Of a stretch of 64,000 bases of DNA, positions 14,886-24,083 are shown piece after piece; position 1 is the stretch's first letter; each line of letters starts with the position of its first letter. The notes beneath the pieces are model-generated. The model was not told the DNA's origin. It did no database searches and saw only the letters and a program-made list of their open reading frames with translations. The position numbers and the translations under genes are program-made. Source of the stretch: Rhizobiales bacterium 65-79 (GTDB lineage: Bacteria > Pseudomonadota > Alphaproteobacteria > Rhizobiales > Rhizobiaceae); contig MKRJ01000022.1 of NCBI GenBank assembly GCA_001896885.1, positions 38,073 through 102,072 of the forward strand. Direction: 5' to 3'.

Positions 14886-16304
14886 ATGGCACTCGCCGAT
14901 CTCGAGCGGGTCGAACGCAATGCGGCCGGCATAGAGGTGGCGCTCGGCATATTGAAGCAGCGCTTCGGCGCGCGCATGCAGACCGGCCAGTCGGTCCGCG
15001 AGCAGCACGCGCATACGACGACCTACATTCCGACCCAAGCGCCGGATGCCGTCATCTTCCCGGAAAGCACGGCGGAGGTGGCGGAGATCGTTCGTGTTTG
15101 CGCCGAGCACAAGGTGCCGGTGATCCCCTTCGGCGTCGGCACGTCGCTTGAGGGCCACGTCAACGCGCCGGGGGGCGGCATCTCGCTCGATATGGCGAAC
15201 ATGAACCGCGTCATCCGCGTCGACGCAGAGGACCTAGACTGCGTCGTGCAGCCGGGCATCACGCGCGAGGCGCTGAACGAGCACCTGCGCGACACCGGCC
15301 TGTTCTTCCCGATCGATCCGGGGGCGAATGCCACGATCGGCGGCATGGCCTCCACCCGCGCCTCCGGCACCAACGCCGTCCGCTACGGCACCATGCGCGA
15401 CAATGTCATGGCGCTGACGGTGGTGATGGCCGACGGCAAGGTGGTCACGACCGCGAAGCGGGCGAAGAAATCCTCGGCCGGCTACGACCTGACCCGGCTT
15501 TTCATCGGCGCGGAAGGGACGCTCGGCGTCATCACCGAGCTGACCTTGAAGCTGCACGGCATACCGCAGGCGATCTCGGGCGGCGTCTGTCCGTTCCCGT
15601 CCGTCGAGGCGGCCTGCGAGGCGGTCATCGCGACGATCCAGATGGGCATTCCGGTAGCGCGGATCGAACTGGTCAACCAGCTCATGATGCGCGCCATGAT
15701 CGCCTATTCCAAGCTCGACTACCCGGAAAGCCCGGGCCTTTTCCTCGAATTCCACGGCAGCGATTCCGGCGTGAAGGAACAGGCGGAGCTGTTCGGGGAA
15801 ATCGCGACGGAATATGGCGGCGGGCCCTTTCTATGGACCACCAACAGCGAGGAACGGGCGAAGCTCTGGAAGGCGCGCCATGACGCCTACTGGGCTTCGA
15901 TGATCCTCAGGCCGGGCGCGCAGGGCATCTCCACCGATGTTTGCGTGCCGATCTCGCGGCTTGCCGAATGCATCGCCGCGACCGAGATCGACATCGCCGA
16001 GAACGGGCTGATCGCGCCGATCGTCGGCCATGTCGGCGACGGCAATTTCCACGTGGCGCTGCTTCTCGACGCCAAGGACCCGAAGGAGGTCGAGGCGGCA
16101 GAGGCGTTCATCGCGCGGCTCAACATGCGCGCCATCGCCATGGACGGCACCTGCACCGGCGAGCATGGCGTCGGCCAGGGCAAGATGGCGTTCCTGGAGC
16201 GCGAGCTCGGCGGTGCGGTCGATGTCATGCGGACGATCAAGAAGGCGCTCGATCCGCAGAACATCATGAACCCGGGCAAGATCATGCCCAGCCGCCGGCA
16301 TTGA
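14886..16304 (+). CDS. FAD-linked 2-hydroxyacid oxidase (GlcD/Dld type)
   Basis: A 472-residue flavoenzyme. The start ATG at 14886 has GGAGGAAT upstream. FAD_binding_4 domain: VPVIPFGVGTSLEGH, PGANATIGGMASTRASGTNAVRYGTMRDNV, GYDLTRLFIGAEGTLGVITELTLKL. Oxidase C-terminal domain: GHVGDGNFH (metal/substrate His) and MDGTCTGEHGVGQGK, with final LDPQNIMNPGKI. Members oxidise D-lactate or glycolate and pass electrons to cytochrome or quinone. The exact substrate is not decidable; no glcE/glcF partners are adjacent, which favours a D-lactate dehydrogenase (cytochrome) type. Two long inverted repeats upstream point to dedicated regulation. Confidence 0.92.
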   Translation: MALADLERVERNAAGIEVALGILKQRFGARMQTGQSVREQHAHTTTYIPTQAPDAVIFPESTAEVAEIVRVCAEHKVPVIPFGVGTSLEGHVNAPGGGISLDMANMNRVIRVDAEDLDCVVQPGITREALNEHLRDTGLFFPIDPGANATIGGMASTRASGTNAVRYGTMRDNVMALTVVMADGKVVTTAKRAKKSSAGYDLTRLFIGAEGTLGVITELTLKLHGIPQAISGGVCPFPSVEAACEAVIATIQMGIPVARIELVNQLMMRAMIAYSKLDYPESPGLFLEFHGSDSGVKEQAELFGEIATEYGGGPFLWTTNSEERAKLWKARHDAYWASMILRPGAQGISTDVCVPISRLAECIAATEIDIAENGLIAPIVGHVGDGNFHVALLLDAKDPKEVEAAEAFIARLNMRAIAMDGTCTGEHGVGQGKMAFLERELGGAVDVMRTIKKALDPQNIMNPGKIMPSRRH

Positions 16305-16326
16305 TGACGCGTGCTGCCACGGCCGC

Positions 16327-17067
16327 TCAGCCGTGGCAGCATCCGCCTGCAGCCGGCTCCTCGTCATATTCGTCGTGCCGGCGCACCCAGCTCATCCCGT
16401 TTGTCTCGTTGCGGCCGAGCGGCGCCATGTCGAGCCAGTTATAGGTGCCGATCAGGATGTCGCCGCCCCGCGCGCGAGCCGCGAAGGTGCAATAGATCGC
16501 GCCGCCTTCATCCTTGTAGAAGGCGGTGATGCCGGGCCAGTCTCTCGAGACGAAATCCGGACCGACCTCGAATTCCCGGAAATTGTAGACGAGGCGTCCC
16601 GAGGCGACCTGCGGCTCAGAAAACGACACCTGGAAATCGAAATTGAAATCGCTCTGCGCTGACGACACCCAGTCGAATTTCCAGCCCATGCGTTCCTTGT
16701 AGGGGAGGAATTCGGAAAGCGGCGCGCGCGAGGCGACGACCAGGGAAACGTCGTGGTTCCTCAGATGCCGGTCGGCGCCGTCGATATGATCGCAAAGGAA
16801 CGAGCAGCCCTCGCAGCGATAGTCGGCGCCCGGTCCGAACATGAAATGATAGACGAGCAGCTGGCTGCGGCCCTTGAAGAGACCCGACAGCGTCTTGCCG
16901 CCATCCGCCGTATCAAACCGGTACTCTTTCTCGACTTTCATCCAGGGCAGGCGGCGGCGCTCCTCCGACAGCCGGTCGCGCTCACGCGTAAACGCCTTTT
17001 CGCGCGCAAGGTGCGCCTTGTGGGCGCGGAACCATTCTTCCTGCGATACGACGTTTTGCGGTTGCAT
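16327..17067 (-). CDS. DUF899 thioredoxin-fold protein
   Basis: A 246-residue protein, start MQPQNVVSQEEWFRAHKAHL, with AAGGAG before the ATG. It shows the DUF899 pattern: RLPWMKVEKEYRFDTADG, LLVYHFMFGP, CEGCSFLCDHIDG (CxxC-like near residue 85-90), and GTYNWLDMAPLGRNE at the end. The family has a thioredoxin-like fold with unproven activity. It ends convergently with the oxidase gene. Confidence 0.9.
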   Translation of the reverse strand: MQPQNVVSQEEWFRAHKAHLAREKAFTRERDRLSEERRRLPWMKVEKEYRFDTADGGKTLSGLFKGRSQLLVYHFMFGPGADYRCEGCSFLCDHIDGADRHLRNHDVSLVVASRAPLSEFLPYKERMGWKFDWVSSAQSDFNFDFQVSFSEPQVASGRLVYNFREFEVGPDFVSRDWPGITAFYKDEGGAIYCTFAARARGGDILIGTYNWLDMAPLGRNETNGMSWVRRHDEYDEEPAAGGCCHG

Positions 17068-17172
17068 GGCGTTTCTCCTTCGATCCGTTCCGGGCGGGCA
17101 AATTTGCGCTCGCATGGTCCGAGGACGTTCGGAACGGGCGGAGGCCGACAGCGACGCCGACTTTTCCCGGCG

Positions 17173-17338
17173 CTACATCTTCTCCTTGATACCTGCGCGG
17201 ATCAGCCACCGGCCAGACCGCGTTCATGATCGCCATCTGCTGAGGATGGCGGATAACGTCGACGAGCAGCCAGAGGAAACAGGCCGAGCCGAAAAGCAGC
17301 GCGGCAATGGAAAGCATGTGGGGCCAGTGCGGAAACAT
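17173..17338 (-). pseudogene. DUF4396 membrane-protein remnant with internal deletion
   Basis: The start at 17338 encodes MFPHWPHMLSIAALLFGSACFL, then WLLVDVIRHPQQMAIMNAVWPV, the typical DUF4396 N-terminus and first membrane helix. Immediately afterwards, in another frame, come codons for WLIRAGIKEKM and a stop at 17173-17175, the usual end of the family. The middle of the protein, normally over 80 residues, is missing, and the join is out of frame. The open frame continues into DUF899 sequence as nonsense. This is a deletion scar, not a working gene. Confidence 0.7.
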
Positions 17339-17541
17339 CGGGAGCCCTTTACCCACGCAAACCGGGCATTGCAGTGATGGTTCCTCACTCCGGTTCTCCG
17401 CTCGCGGCAGGCGGAAATGAACACTGGACAGCCACACCAGGCAATTTGCCGCCACTTTATCGACACGCTAATTGGAATAGATTGGCAGGTTGGGGCGGCC
17501 GCTGAACGGCCGCGGGGAATTTTCAATACCGGAGAAGGAAA

Positions 17542-20500
17542 CTGGCTCGGCTTTTCGTCCTGATCGGCGGCCTCATCGTGCTGGCGCTGACCGCGGCACT
17601 GATCGGGCCGTACTTCATCGACTGGACCTCGTACCGGGCTGATTTCGAGCGCGAGGCGAGCCGTGTCCTGGGCCGCCAGGTCAAGGTCGAGGGTTCCGCC
17701 AAGGCGCGCCTGCTGCCCTTTCCCTCGGTGACGTTTTCCGACGTGCGCGTCGCCGGTGCCGATCCGTCCGCACCGGCCGTCAGGGTCGACAAGTTCTCCA
17801 TGGATGCGGAACTGGCGCCTTTCCTGCGCGGCGAGGTCCTGATCTTCGACATGCGGCTCGACCATCCGCACGTCACCGTCACGGTCGGCGACAACGGGGC
17901 GATCGATCTTGCTTCGCGCTCGCCGGCGCTTTTCGACCCGCGGCAGGTGACGCTGGAGAAGGTCACGGTGACCGACGGCGAGATCACCGTCCATCATGGC
18001 GCCGGCGGCCGTACCTATGTGCTCTCCAATATCAATGCCGATATCTCCGCCAAGTCGCTGGCCGGCCCGTGGCGTCTCGACGGGACGCTGCAGGCGGACG
18101 GAGAGCCCGTGACGGTTTCGCTGTCGACGGGCTCCGTCGACGAGAACGGCCACATGCGGCTTCGCGTGCGCGCCGATCCGCGCGACTACCCGGTCGCTCT
18201 CCAGACGGATGGGGATGTCGGGCTGGACAAGGGCGTCGCGCTCTACGCCGGCGACTTCCATCTGGACATACGCAATGGCGACGCCGGGAAATCATCTACG
18301 GAGCAGAAGGAAGCCGCGGATGACGTCGCCTTGAAGGCGAAAGCGCCGGCGCCCTATCGGGTGACGGGCAATTTCCGCTTCGACGACAAGCGGCTGTCGG
18401 TGGAGAAGTTCCGTTTCGAGACCGGATCCCCCGGCGATCCCTACACTGCCGAGGGGAACGCCTTCCTCGCCATCGGCCGCACGCCGAGCTTCGGCGTCAC
18501 CGCGAACGGGCAGCAGGTACAGTTCGACGAGGCGCTCGGCGATAGCGGCGCCACGCCTTCCAAGCTCACGCTGAACGACCGGATCGCCGCTTTCGAGCGG
18601 GTGATCGAGGCGCTGCCCAAGCCGGGCATCCCCGGCAAGGTGGACATCAACCTCCCGGCGATCGTGACCGGCGACACCACCGTCCGCGACGTCAAGCTGT
18701 CGGCCGAACCGGGCGAGGGCGGCTGGAAGGTCGCCGCGCTCAATGCCAGCCTGCCGGGCCGCACGACACTGGAGGCGAGCGGCTTCCTGCGCACGGGCGG
18801 GGATTTTGGTTTCTCCGGCTCGCTGCTCCTGGCGGTGGCGCAGCCTTCGGGCTTCGCCGCCTGGGTTGCGCACGACGTGGACGAAGCTATCCGCCGGCTC
18901 CCGGCTGCGGGTTTCCAGGCGAAGGTTGACCTCTCGCCCCGGAAGCAGGTTTTTCGCGATATGGAGCTGATCCTCGGCGACGCCCGCTTCAAGGGCAGCC
19001 TGGAGAACGACGAGCCCGCCGACGCCAACCCCTCCATGGTGGTGAAACTCGACGGCGGCAAGCTCGATGTCGAGGGGCTGGCGGCCTTCGCATCGCTCTT
19101 CGTCAGCGACCAGGGGAAGACGCGGCTTGCCGACCACGACATCGACCTCTCGGTCAAGGCTGGACCGGTCATGGCGGCCGGACTGACGGCGAAATCCATC
19201 GATGCCGGCATCAGGTTGTCGGCAGGACAACTGGAGATCGACCGGCTGAGCATGGATGGTCTCGCCGGCGCCACGATCAGCGCCACCGGCGAGGTCAAGA
19301 ACCTCGCAACCGCGCCGACCGGCAATATCGATGCGTCGATCGTCTCCGTCGATCTTGCGCCGCTCGTTTCGCTGCTTGCGCAGCGCTACCCGGGGAACCC
19401 GCTGGTGGCCAGCCTCGACCAGCGGGCGCGGAGCTATGGAGGATTGCTGGCGGATGCCCGGATCGATCTGGTCGGGAGCGCCGCCGCCGACAAGGACGGC
19501 TCGACCGGCGTCGCGCTCAGCGCTCATGGTCACGCCGGCGGCAGCAATTTCACCGTTTCCGCGTCGGGAAAGGGCCGCAGGCAGGATCCGCGGAAGGCGC
19601 AGATTTCGCTTGACCTGTCGCTCTCGAACGACGAGGCCGCGCCGGTCTATGCGCTGTTCGGCCTGCCGGCACTGCCGATCGATGCGGCCGGCCATGCCGA
19701 GGTCTCGCTCGCCGCCAAGGGATCGCTCGCCGGAGGCATGGCGACGTCGCTCAGTGTTGCCGGCGAGGGGTTGCAGGCCTCCTTCGACGGCAGTATCGCG
19801 CAGGCGGACGAGGGCCTCTCGGCGAAAGGCGAGGCAAAGCTCGCGGCGAAGGATATCCAGCCCTGGTTGATCACCGCAGGCGTTGGCCTGCCGGGCATGG
19901 AACTGGGCCTTCCGGTGACGCTCGCCTCCAGGATTGCGCTTGCCGGCGGCGCACTCGGCCTCGACGATCTCAAGGGCTCGATCGGCGGCGGCGCGGTGGC
20001 CGGTCACCTGAAAGCCGCCCTGAAGGGCGGGCTTCCCGATTTTACCGGGGCCCTTTCAGCCGACAGCGTCGATCTCGCTCTTGCCGCCGACATGCTTTTC
20101 GGCGGGCAGGCGCTGCACGGCAAGGGCGCCGGCTGGCCGAAGGCGCCTTTCACTGCCCGTCCACAGCCGGCGTTCCTGGGCGATCTCGACCTGTCGGCGA
20201 AAACGCTGCAGGTCGGATCCGTCGCAACGGTGCACGACGCGAAGTTCAAGGCCAGCCTGGATGCCAACGGGCTCAACGTTTCCAACCTGACGGCGAAGAT
20301 GGACGGCGGCAGCCTGTCCGGCCTCTTCGAACTGCGCAACAATGGCGGGACCGGATTGTTCACCGGGCAGGCAAATCTCGATGGCGCCGACCTCACGCAT
20401 CTGCTTGCCGGCACCGGACTTCGCGGGACGGCCGACCTCTCCGCTTCGGTGACGGCCAACGGCAAGTCGGTCGACGCCATGATCGCCTCGCTCGCCGGCT

Positions 20501-21636
20501 CTGGAACCTCTTCTTTCCGCGATCTTGCCGTGCCCGGCATCGATACCGGGGCGCTGCCGGCGCTCCTGGCCGGAGCCGACCGCATCGGCAAGGATATCGA
20601 CGCCGGCAAGACGGCCGCCTTCGCGCCGGCCCTCGTCAGCGGCGGGACGTTCGCGGCGGGCAAGGGCGAACTCGCCTTCACCATTGCGGAAGGCGTCTTG
20701 CGCGCGCCGCCGCTCAGGCTCGAAGGCAAGGGCGCCGTCGTGACGGCCACGCCGTCATTCAATTTCAACAAGATGTCTGCGTCGGCGAGCGGCGAGATCG
20801 CCTACGATCCGGGCGACGAGGCGCTGGTCGGGTCGGAGCCAGACGTGGATTTCAGCGGATCGGGTCCGCTCGACGATATGAAATTCAGTCTGAATACGGC
20901 GCCGCTGGCGCAGTTCCTGACCCAGCGCGCTTTGGAGCGCGAGGAAGCGCGCGTCGAGGCGATGCAGGCGGCGCTCCTCGAAAAGCAGCGGCTGCGGCGC
21001 GAGACGGCCTATTACGTGGATCGCGACGCGACACGCAAGCGGCTCGAGGAGGAGGCGCGGGAAAAGGCTGCGGCGGAGGCCGCAGCGAAAGCCGCGGCCG
21101 ACGCCGAAGCGGCGCGGCAGGCGGCGGAAGCGAAGCAGAAGGCGGAAGAGGAAGCTAAGCAGAAGGCCGCCGATGAAGCCAAGGCGGCGGAGGAGGCAAG
21201 GCAAAAGGCCGCCGCCGCAGCCGCCGCGCAGGCCCAAGAGGACGCCAGGCGCGCCGCTGCCGAAAAGGCGGCGGCCGATGCTGCGCAGAAGGCGGCGGAC
21301 GAAGCCAGGAAGAAGGCCGCGGCGGACGCGGAAAAGGCGCGCCAGAAACAGGACGACGGCGGATCCCTGGAAGACAGGATCCAGAAGCTGCTCGACGGCG
21401 GCAAATCTCCCGCGAACGGCCAGGACGCCGACGGGAAATCCGGATCGGCCGACGCTCCCGCCGCGCCGGCGGACGCCAAGGCCGGCGATCAGGGGGACAA
21501 GACCGGTGCGACGGGCACCTCCGACAAACCGGCACGGCGTCCGTCCAGGCCCGACTCCTCCGGCGGCCTCAAGGGCCTACCCGGCGTCAACGACATCTTC
21601 CGTCCGGGCAACATGTCCTTCGGCGGCGCCAATTGA
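17542..21636 (+). CDS. Giant AsmA-family protein
   Basis: About 1,364 residues. The N-terminal membrane anchor LARLFVLIGGLIVLALTAALIGPYF is followed by the AsmA hallmark YRADFEREASRVLGRQVKVEGSAKARLLPFPSVTF. The longest GTG-initiated frame begins at 17578, but that cuts the anchor. The family N-terminus maps to a CTG at 17542 right after GGAGAAGGA, so a non-standard start is proposed. The body is repetitive beta-strand, as expected for AsmA/TamB-type bridge proteins that move lipids between inner and outer membranes. Residues of about 1110-1270 are an Ala/Glu/Lys/Arg coiled coil, then a Pro/Asp-rich tail. A GCGGCCG / CGGCCGC hairpin lies at 17495-17513 in the leader. Confidence 0.85.
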   Translation: MARLFVLIGGLIVLALTAALIGPYFIDWTSYRADFEREASRVLGRQVKVEGSAKARLLPFPSVTFSDVRVAGADPSAPAVRVDKFSMDAELAPFLRGEVLIFDMRLDHPHVTVTVGDNGAIDLASRSPALFDPRQVTLEKVTVTDGEITVHHGAGGRTYVLSNINADISAKSLAGPWRLDGTLQADGEPVTVSLSTGSVDENGHMRLRVRADPRDYPVALQTDGDVGLDKGVALYAGDFHLDIRNGDAGKSSTEQKEAADDVALKAKAPAPYRVTGNFRFDDKRLSVEKFRFETGSPGDPYTAEGNAFLAIGRTPSFGVTANGQQVQFDEALGDSGATPSKLTLNDRIAAFERVIEALPKPGIPGKVDINLPAIVTGDTTVRDVKLSAEPGEGGWKVAALNASLPGRTTLEASGFLRTGGDFGFSGSLLLAVAQPSGFAAWVAHDVDEAIRRLPAAGFQAKVDLSPRKQVFRDMELILGDARFKGSLENDEPADANPSMVVKLDGGKLDVEGLAAFASLFVSDQGKTRLADHDIDLSVKAGPVMAAGLTAKSIDAGIRLSAGQLEIDRLSMDGLAGATISATGEVKNLATAPTGNIDASIVSVDLAPLVSLLAQRYPGNPLVASLDQRARSYGGLLADARIDLVGSAAADKDGSTGVALSAHGHAGGSNFTVSASGKGRRQDPRKAQISLDLSLSNDEAAPVYALFGLPALPIDAAGHAEVSLAAKGSLAGGMATSLSVAGEGLQASFDGSIAQADEGLSAKGEAKLAAKDIQPWLITAGVGLPGMELGLPVTLASRIALAGGALGLDDLKGSIGGGAVAGHLKAALKGGLPDFTGALSADSVDLALAADMLFGGQALHGKGAGWPKAPFTARPQPAFLGDLDLSAKTLQVGSVATVHDAKFKASLDANGLNVSNLTAKMDGGSLSGLFELRNNGGTGLFTGQANLDGADLTHLLAGTGLRGTADLSASVTANGKSVDAMIASLAGSGTSSFRDLAVPGIDTGALPALLAGADRIGKDIDAGKTAAFAPALVSGGTFAAGKGELAFTIAEGVLRAPPLRLEGKGAVVTATPSFNFNKMSASASGEIAYDPGDEALVGSEPDVDFSGSGPLDDMKFSLNTAPLAQFLTQRALEREEARVEAMQAALLEKQRLRRETAYYVDRDATRKRLEEEAREKAAAEAAAKAAADAEAARQAAEAKQKAEEEAKQKAADEAKAAEEARQKAAAAAAAQAQEDARRAAAEKAAADAAQKAADEARKKAAADAEKARQKQDDGGSLEDRIQKLLDGGKSPANGQDADGKSGSADAPAAPADAKAGDQGDKTGATGTSDKPARRPSRPDSSGGLKGLPGVNDIFRPGNMSFGGAN

Positions 21637-21642
21637 AGCCGC

Positions 21643-21858
21643 TCAGGCCTTCCTGACGGCATTCAGAACGAAAAGCCTGAGCGCCGAGGAAAGATTCGTG
21701 TCGCGTGGCCGGGTCTCGTCGATTGAAGCGACGAGCGCAGCAACCGGTATCGACCGCGAGGCCGCCACCTTCTCCAGTTCCTCCTGGAAGGCTTCCTCAA
21801 GCGAATAGCTCGTGCGGTGGCCGCGTATCGTCACCGAACGCTTGCGCACCGCGCTCAC
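21643..21858 (-). CDS. Ribbon-helix-helix domain protein
   Basis: 71 residues starting at GTG 21858, which overlaps the stop of the DUF4169 gene (GTGA). The sequence KRSVTIRGHRTSYSLEEAFQEELEKVAASRSIPVAALVASID, then NLSSALRLFVL, is the RHH_4 type common in alphaproteobacteria. Such proteins bind DNA as dimers through the TSYSLE beta-ribbon. It is the last gene of the sspB operon; target unknown. The much longer open frame extending to 22176 is not real. Confidence 0.88.
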   Translation of the reverse strand: MSAVRKRSVTIRGHRTSYSLEEAFQEELEKVAASRSIPVAALVASIDETRPRDTNLSSALRLFVLNAVRKA

Positions 21859-22046
21859 TCGCTGGAGCCGGGCTTTTCGCGAAAATGCCCCTCGATGAAG
21901 GTCCGGCTTTTTTCCTCGACGGCGCGGTCGCGCTGCTTTTCGGCCTTCGTGCGCCCGTGAAGCGCCCGGTTTTCGGCGGCGCGTGCGTCGCGCTCGGCGT
22001 GCGCCTTGCGTTTGCGGACCGTTCGCAGATTGACGATATCCGCCAT
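21855..22046 (-). CDS. DUF4169 family protein
   Basis: 63 residues, highly charged and helical: MADIVNLRTVRKRKAHAERDARAAENRALHGRTKAEKQRDRA. This is the conserved DUF4169 pattern seen next to sspB in Rhizobiales. Function unknown. It starts 8 bp after the sspB stop and overlaps the RHH gene. Confidence 0.88.
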   Translation of the reverse strand: MADIVNLRTVRKRKAHAERDARAAENRALHGRTKAEKQRDRAVEEKSRTFIEGHFREKPGSSE

Positions 22047-22054
22047 GGCGGCCG

Positions 22055-22609
22055 CTATTTCTTGCGGAAGGCGTCGAGCGAGACGACGTCGGCTCCCTTG
22101 CCGGCCTCGGCGGCGGGCTGCTCGCTCTTGGCGGCTTTCGGCTTTTCCTTGCTGGCCGGCTTCGCGGCCTCGGCATCCTGCTTCTTCGCGGCGCGTGGGC
22201 TCTTCAGCGTCTCGACCTCGGCGGGCGGTGCCGGTTCCGAGGCATCGGCATCCTGCCTCGGGTCGAACTCCAGCTCGAAATTAGCCGACGGATCGTAGAA
22301 GCCGCGCACCGCGGAGAACGGTATCTCAAGCTTTTCCGGGATGTCGGAGAAGGACAGCCCGATCTCGAACCCCGCCTCGCTGACCTTGAGGTCCCAGTAT
22401 TGGTACTGGATGACGATGGTCATCTGCTCGGGATAACGCTCCTGCAGACGACTGGAGATGCGCACGCCCGGTGCGTTGGTCATGAAGGTGATGAAGAAAT
22501 GGTGGTTGCCCGGCAGCCCGGTCCGCGCGACCTCGGTCAGCACCTTGCGCATGACAGCGCGCAGCGCCTCCTGGACGAGGATGTCGTAGCGAATGTGGTC
22601 TTCGGCCAT
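22055..22609 (-). CDS. sspB: SspB family ClpXP adaptor
   Basis: 184 residues, start MAEDHIRYDILVQEALRAVMRKVL at 22609. The substrate-binding domain (1-130) contains GNHHFFITFMTNAPGVRISSRLQERYPEQMTIVIQYQYWDL and FYDPSANFELEF, and is followed by a charged linker and a short C-terminal segment (VVSLDAFRKK) suited to docking on ClpX. SspB delivers ssrA-tagged polypeptides to ClpXP. The ssrA gene itself is at the right end of this window and, without the prophage, would lie only about 2 kb away. It heads the sspB-DUF4169-RHH operon. Confidence 0.93.
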   Translation of the reverse strand: MAEDHIRYDILVQEALRAVMRKVLTEVARTGLPGNHHFFITFMTNAPGVRISSRLQERYPEQMTIVIQYQYWDLKVSEAGFEIGLSFSDIPEKLEIPFSAVRGFYDPSANFELEFDPRQDADASEPAPPAEVETLKSPRAAKKQDAEAAKPASKEKPKAAKSEQPAAEAGKGADVVSLDAFRKK

Positions 22610-22854
22610 GGATCGCCCAGGTTTCAGAGAGGCTCCGGTCAGCCTTACCTCTAGCCAAGCTTCGGCGCGGCGTAAACCTTGTATTGATCGCCGCCGGAAA
22701 GCATATAAGCCCCTCGCCGAGTCTTCCAACTGCCTTCCGCCGATCTCTTGCACCCGGTCGCGAAGGCATCGATCCTTCCGATCGCGTGTCGGATCGGCGC
22801 CAGCCGAATCGTCCAAAGGGCGAGCCCTCGCATCAACCGTCCGGAAATGGTGAC

Positions 22855-24066
22855 ATGACAGCAAGATTCCTGCGCATCGCCATCGTGCTCGGCCTCGTCT
22901 CGGCCGTCGGACCGTTCGCGATCGACATGTACCTGCCGGCGCTGCCGTCCATCGGAAGCGATCTTTCCGCTTCGAGCGGCGCGGTGCAGATGACGCTGCT
23001 TGCCTTCTTCCTGGCCGTCGGCGCCGGCCAGCTTCTCGTTGGCCCGCTCTCCGACATGGTCGGCCGCAAGGCGCCGCTCTACGCGGGCCTCGTCCTCTTC
23101 GCGGCGGGCGGTGTCGGCGCCGCCCTTTCGCCTACCATCGAATGGCTGGTCGCCTTCCGTTTCGTCCAGGGGCTCGGCGCCTGCGCCGGCATGGTGGTGC
23201 CGCGCGCCATCGTGCGCGACCTGCATACGGGCGCCGAGGCGACGCGGCTGATGTCGCTTCTGATGCTGGTGTTCAGCGTTTCGCCGCTCCTGGCTCCGTT
23301 GACCGGCAGCTTCATCATCGACCATTTCGGCTGGCGGGCGATCTTCTGGACGGTGACCGGCGCGGCGGCCGTCGCGGTTGTCCTCCTCGCCTTCTTCCAG
23401 GCGGAGACGCGTCCGCCGGAGCACCGGCTCGGCGCCAGCGTCGGCGGCGCGGTGGTCAGTTACTGGTATCTTCTGCGGGATGGGCGGTTCCTGGCGCTGA
23501 CCTTCACCTCCGGCTTCGGCATATCGAGTTTCTTCGTCTATCTGTCGTCATCGTCCTTCGTCTTCATCGATCATTTCGGGCTGACGCCGTTCCAGTACAG
23601 CCTGGCCTTCTCCTTCAACGCGGTCTCCTTCTTCACCATGGCGCAACTGACCGGCATGCTGACGGAACGCTTCGGGCTGGAGCGCGTCGTGCGGGTCGCC
23701 GTGACCGGCTACATGGGCGCGATGGCCGTCTTGCTGGCGCTGACGCTTTTCGGCGTCGACCGCCTCGACGTGCTGATGGGATTCCTCTTTGTCGGCTATG
23801 GTTTCCTCGGCCTGGTCATGCCGACCACCGCGGTGCTGGCGCTCGACGATCACGGGCCGATCGCCGGCGCGGCGTCGGCGCTGATGGGAACGCTGCAGTT
23901 CGCCGCCGGGGTGCTTGCCATGGCGATTGTCGGCTGGTTCTCGAATGGCACGGCGCTGCCCATGATCGCGGGGATCGCCGGCTGCGCGCTGGCGGCGTTC
24001 CTCCTGGCGCAGGTGGCGCTCGGCGGGCGCGGCCGTGCTGCCGTCGAAGAAGCGCCGGCCGAATAG
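22855..24066 (+). CDS. Bcr/CflA-type multidrug MFS efflux pump
   Basis: 403 residues, 12 membrane segments, from the ATG at 22855. Bcr/CflA signatures are GPFAIDMYLPALPSI in helix 1 and GQLLVGPLSDMVGRKAPL (MFS motif A). RFVQGLGACAGMVVPRAIVRDL (motif C region) follows. Relatives export drugs such as bicyclomycin or chloramphenicol, or sulfonamides. It is divergent from sspB across a 245-bp gap that must hold both promoters. Substrate unproven. Confidence 0.92.
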   Translation: MTARFLRIAIVLGLVSAVGPFAIDMYLPALPSIGSDLSASSGAVQMTLLAFFLAVGAGQLLVGPLSDMVGRKAPLYAGLVLFAAGGVGAALSPTIEWLVAFRFVQGLGACAGMVVPRAIVRDLHTGAEATRLMSLLMLVFSVSPLLAPLTGSFIIDHFGWRAIFWTVTGAAAVAVVLLAFFQAETRPPEHRLGASVGGAVVSYWYLLRDGRFLALTFTSGFGISSFFVYLSSSSFVFIDHFGLTPFQYSLAFSFNAVSFFTMAQLTGMLTERFGLERVVRVAVTGYMGAMAVLLALTLFGVDRLDVLMGFLFVGYGFLGLVMPTTAVLALDDHGPIAGAASALMGTLQFAAGVLAMAIVGWFSNGTALPMIAGIAGCALAAFLLAQVALGGRGRAAVEEAPAE

Positions 24067-24083
24067 GGTAGGCGCTCCCGATC

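Noticed and set aside
16982..17172. Extension of the DUF4396 remnant into the DUF899 gene
   Set aside because: Sequence after MNAVWPV is nonsense in that frame; the family C-terminus occurs in another frame and stops at 17173.
18292..20007. Long minus-strand frame opposite the AsmA gene
   Set aside because: Basic, composition-driven shadow ORF in high-GC DNA; the AsmA reading is supported by family motifs.
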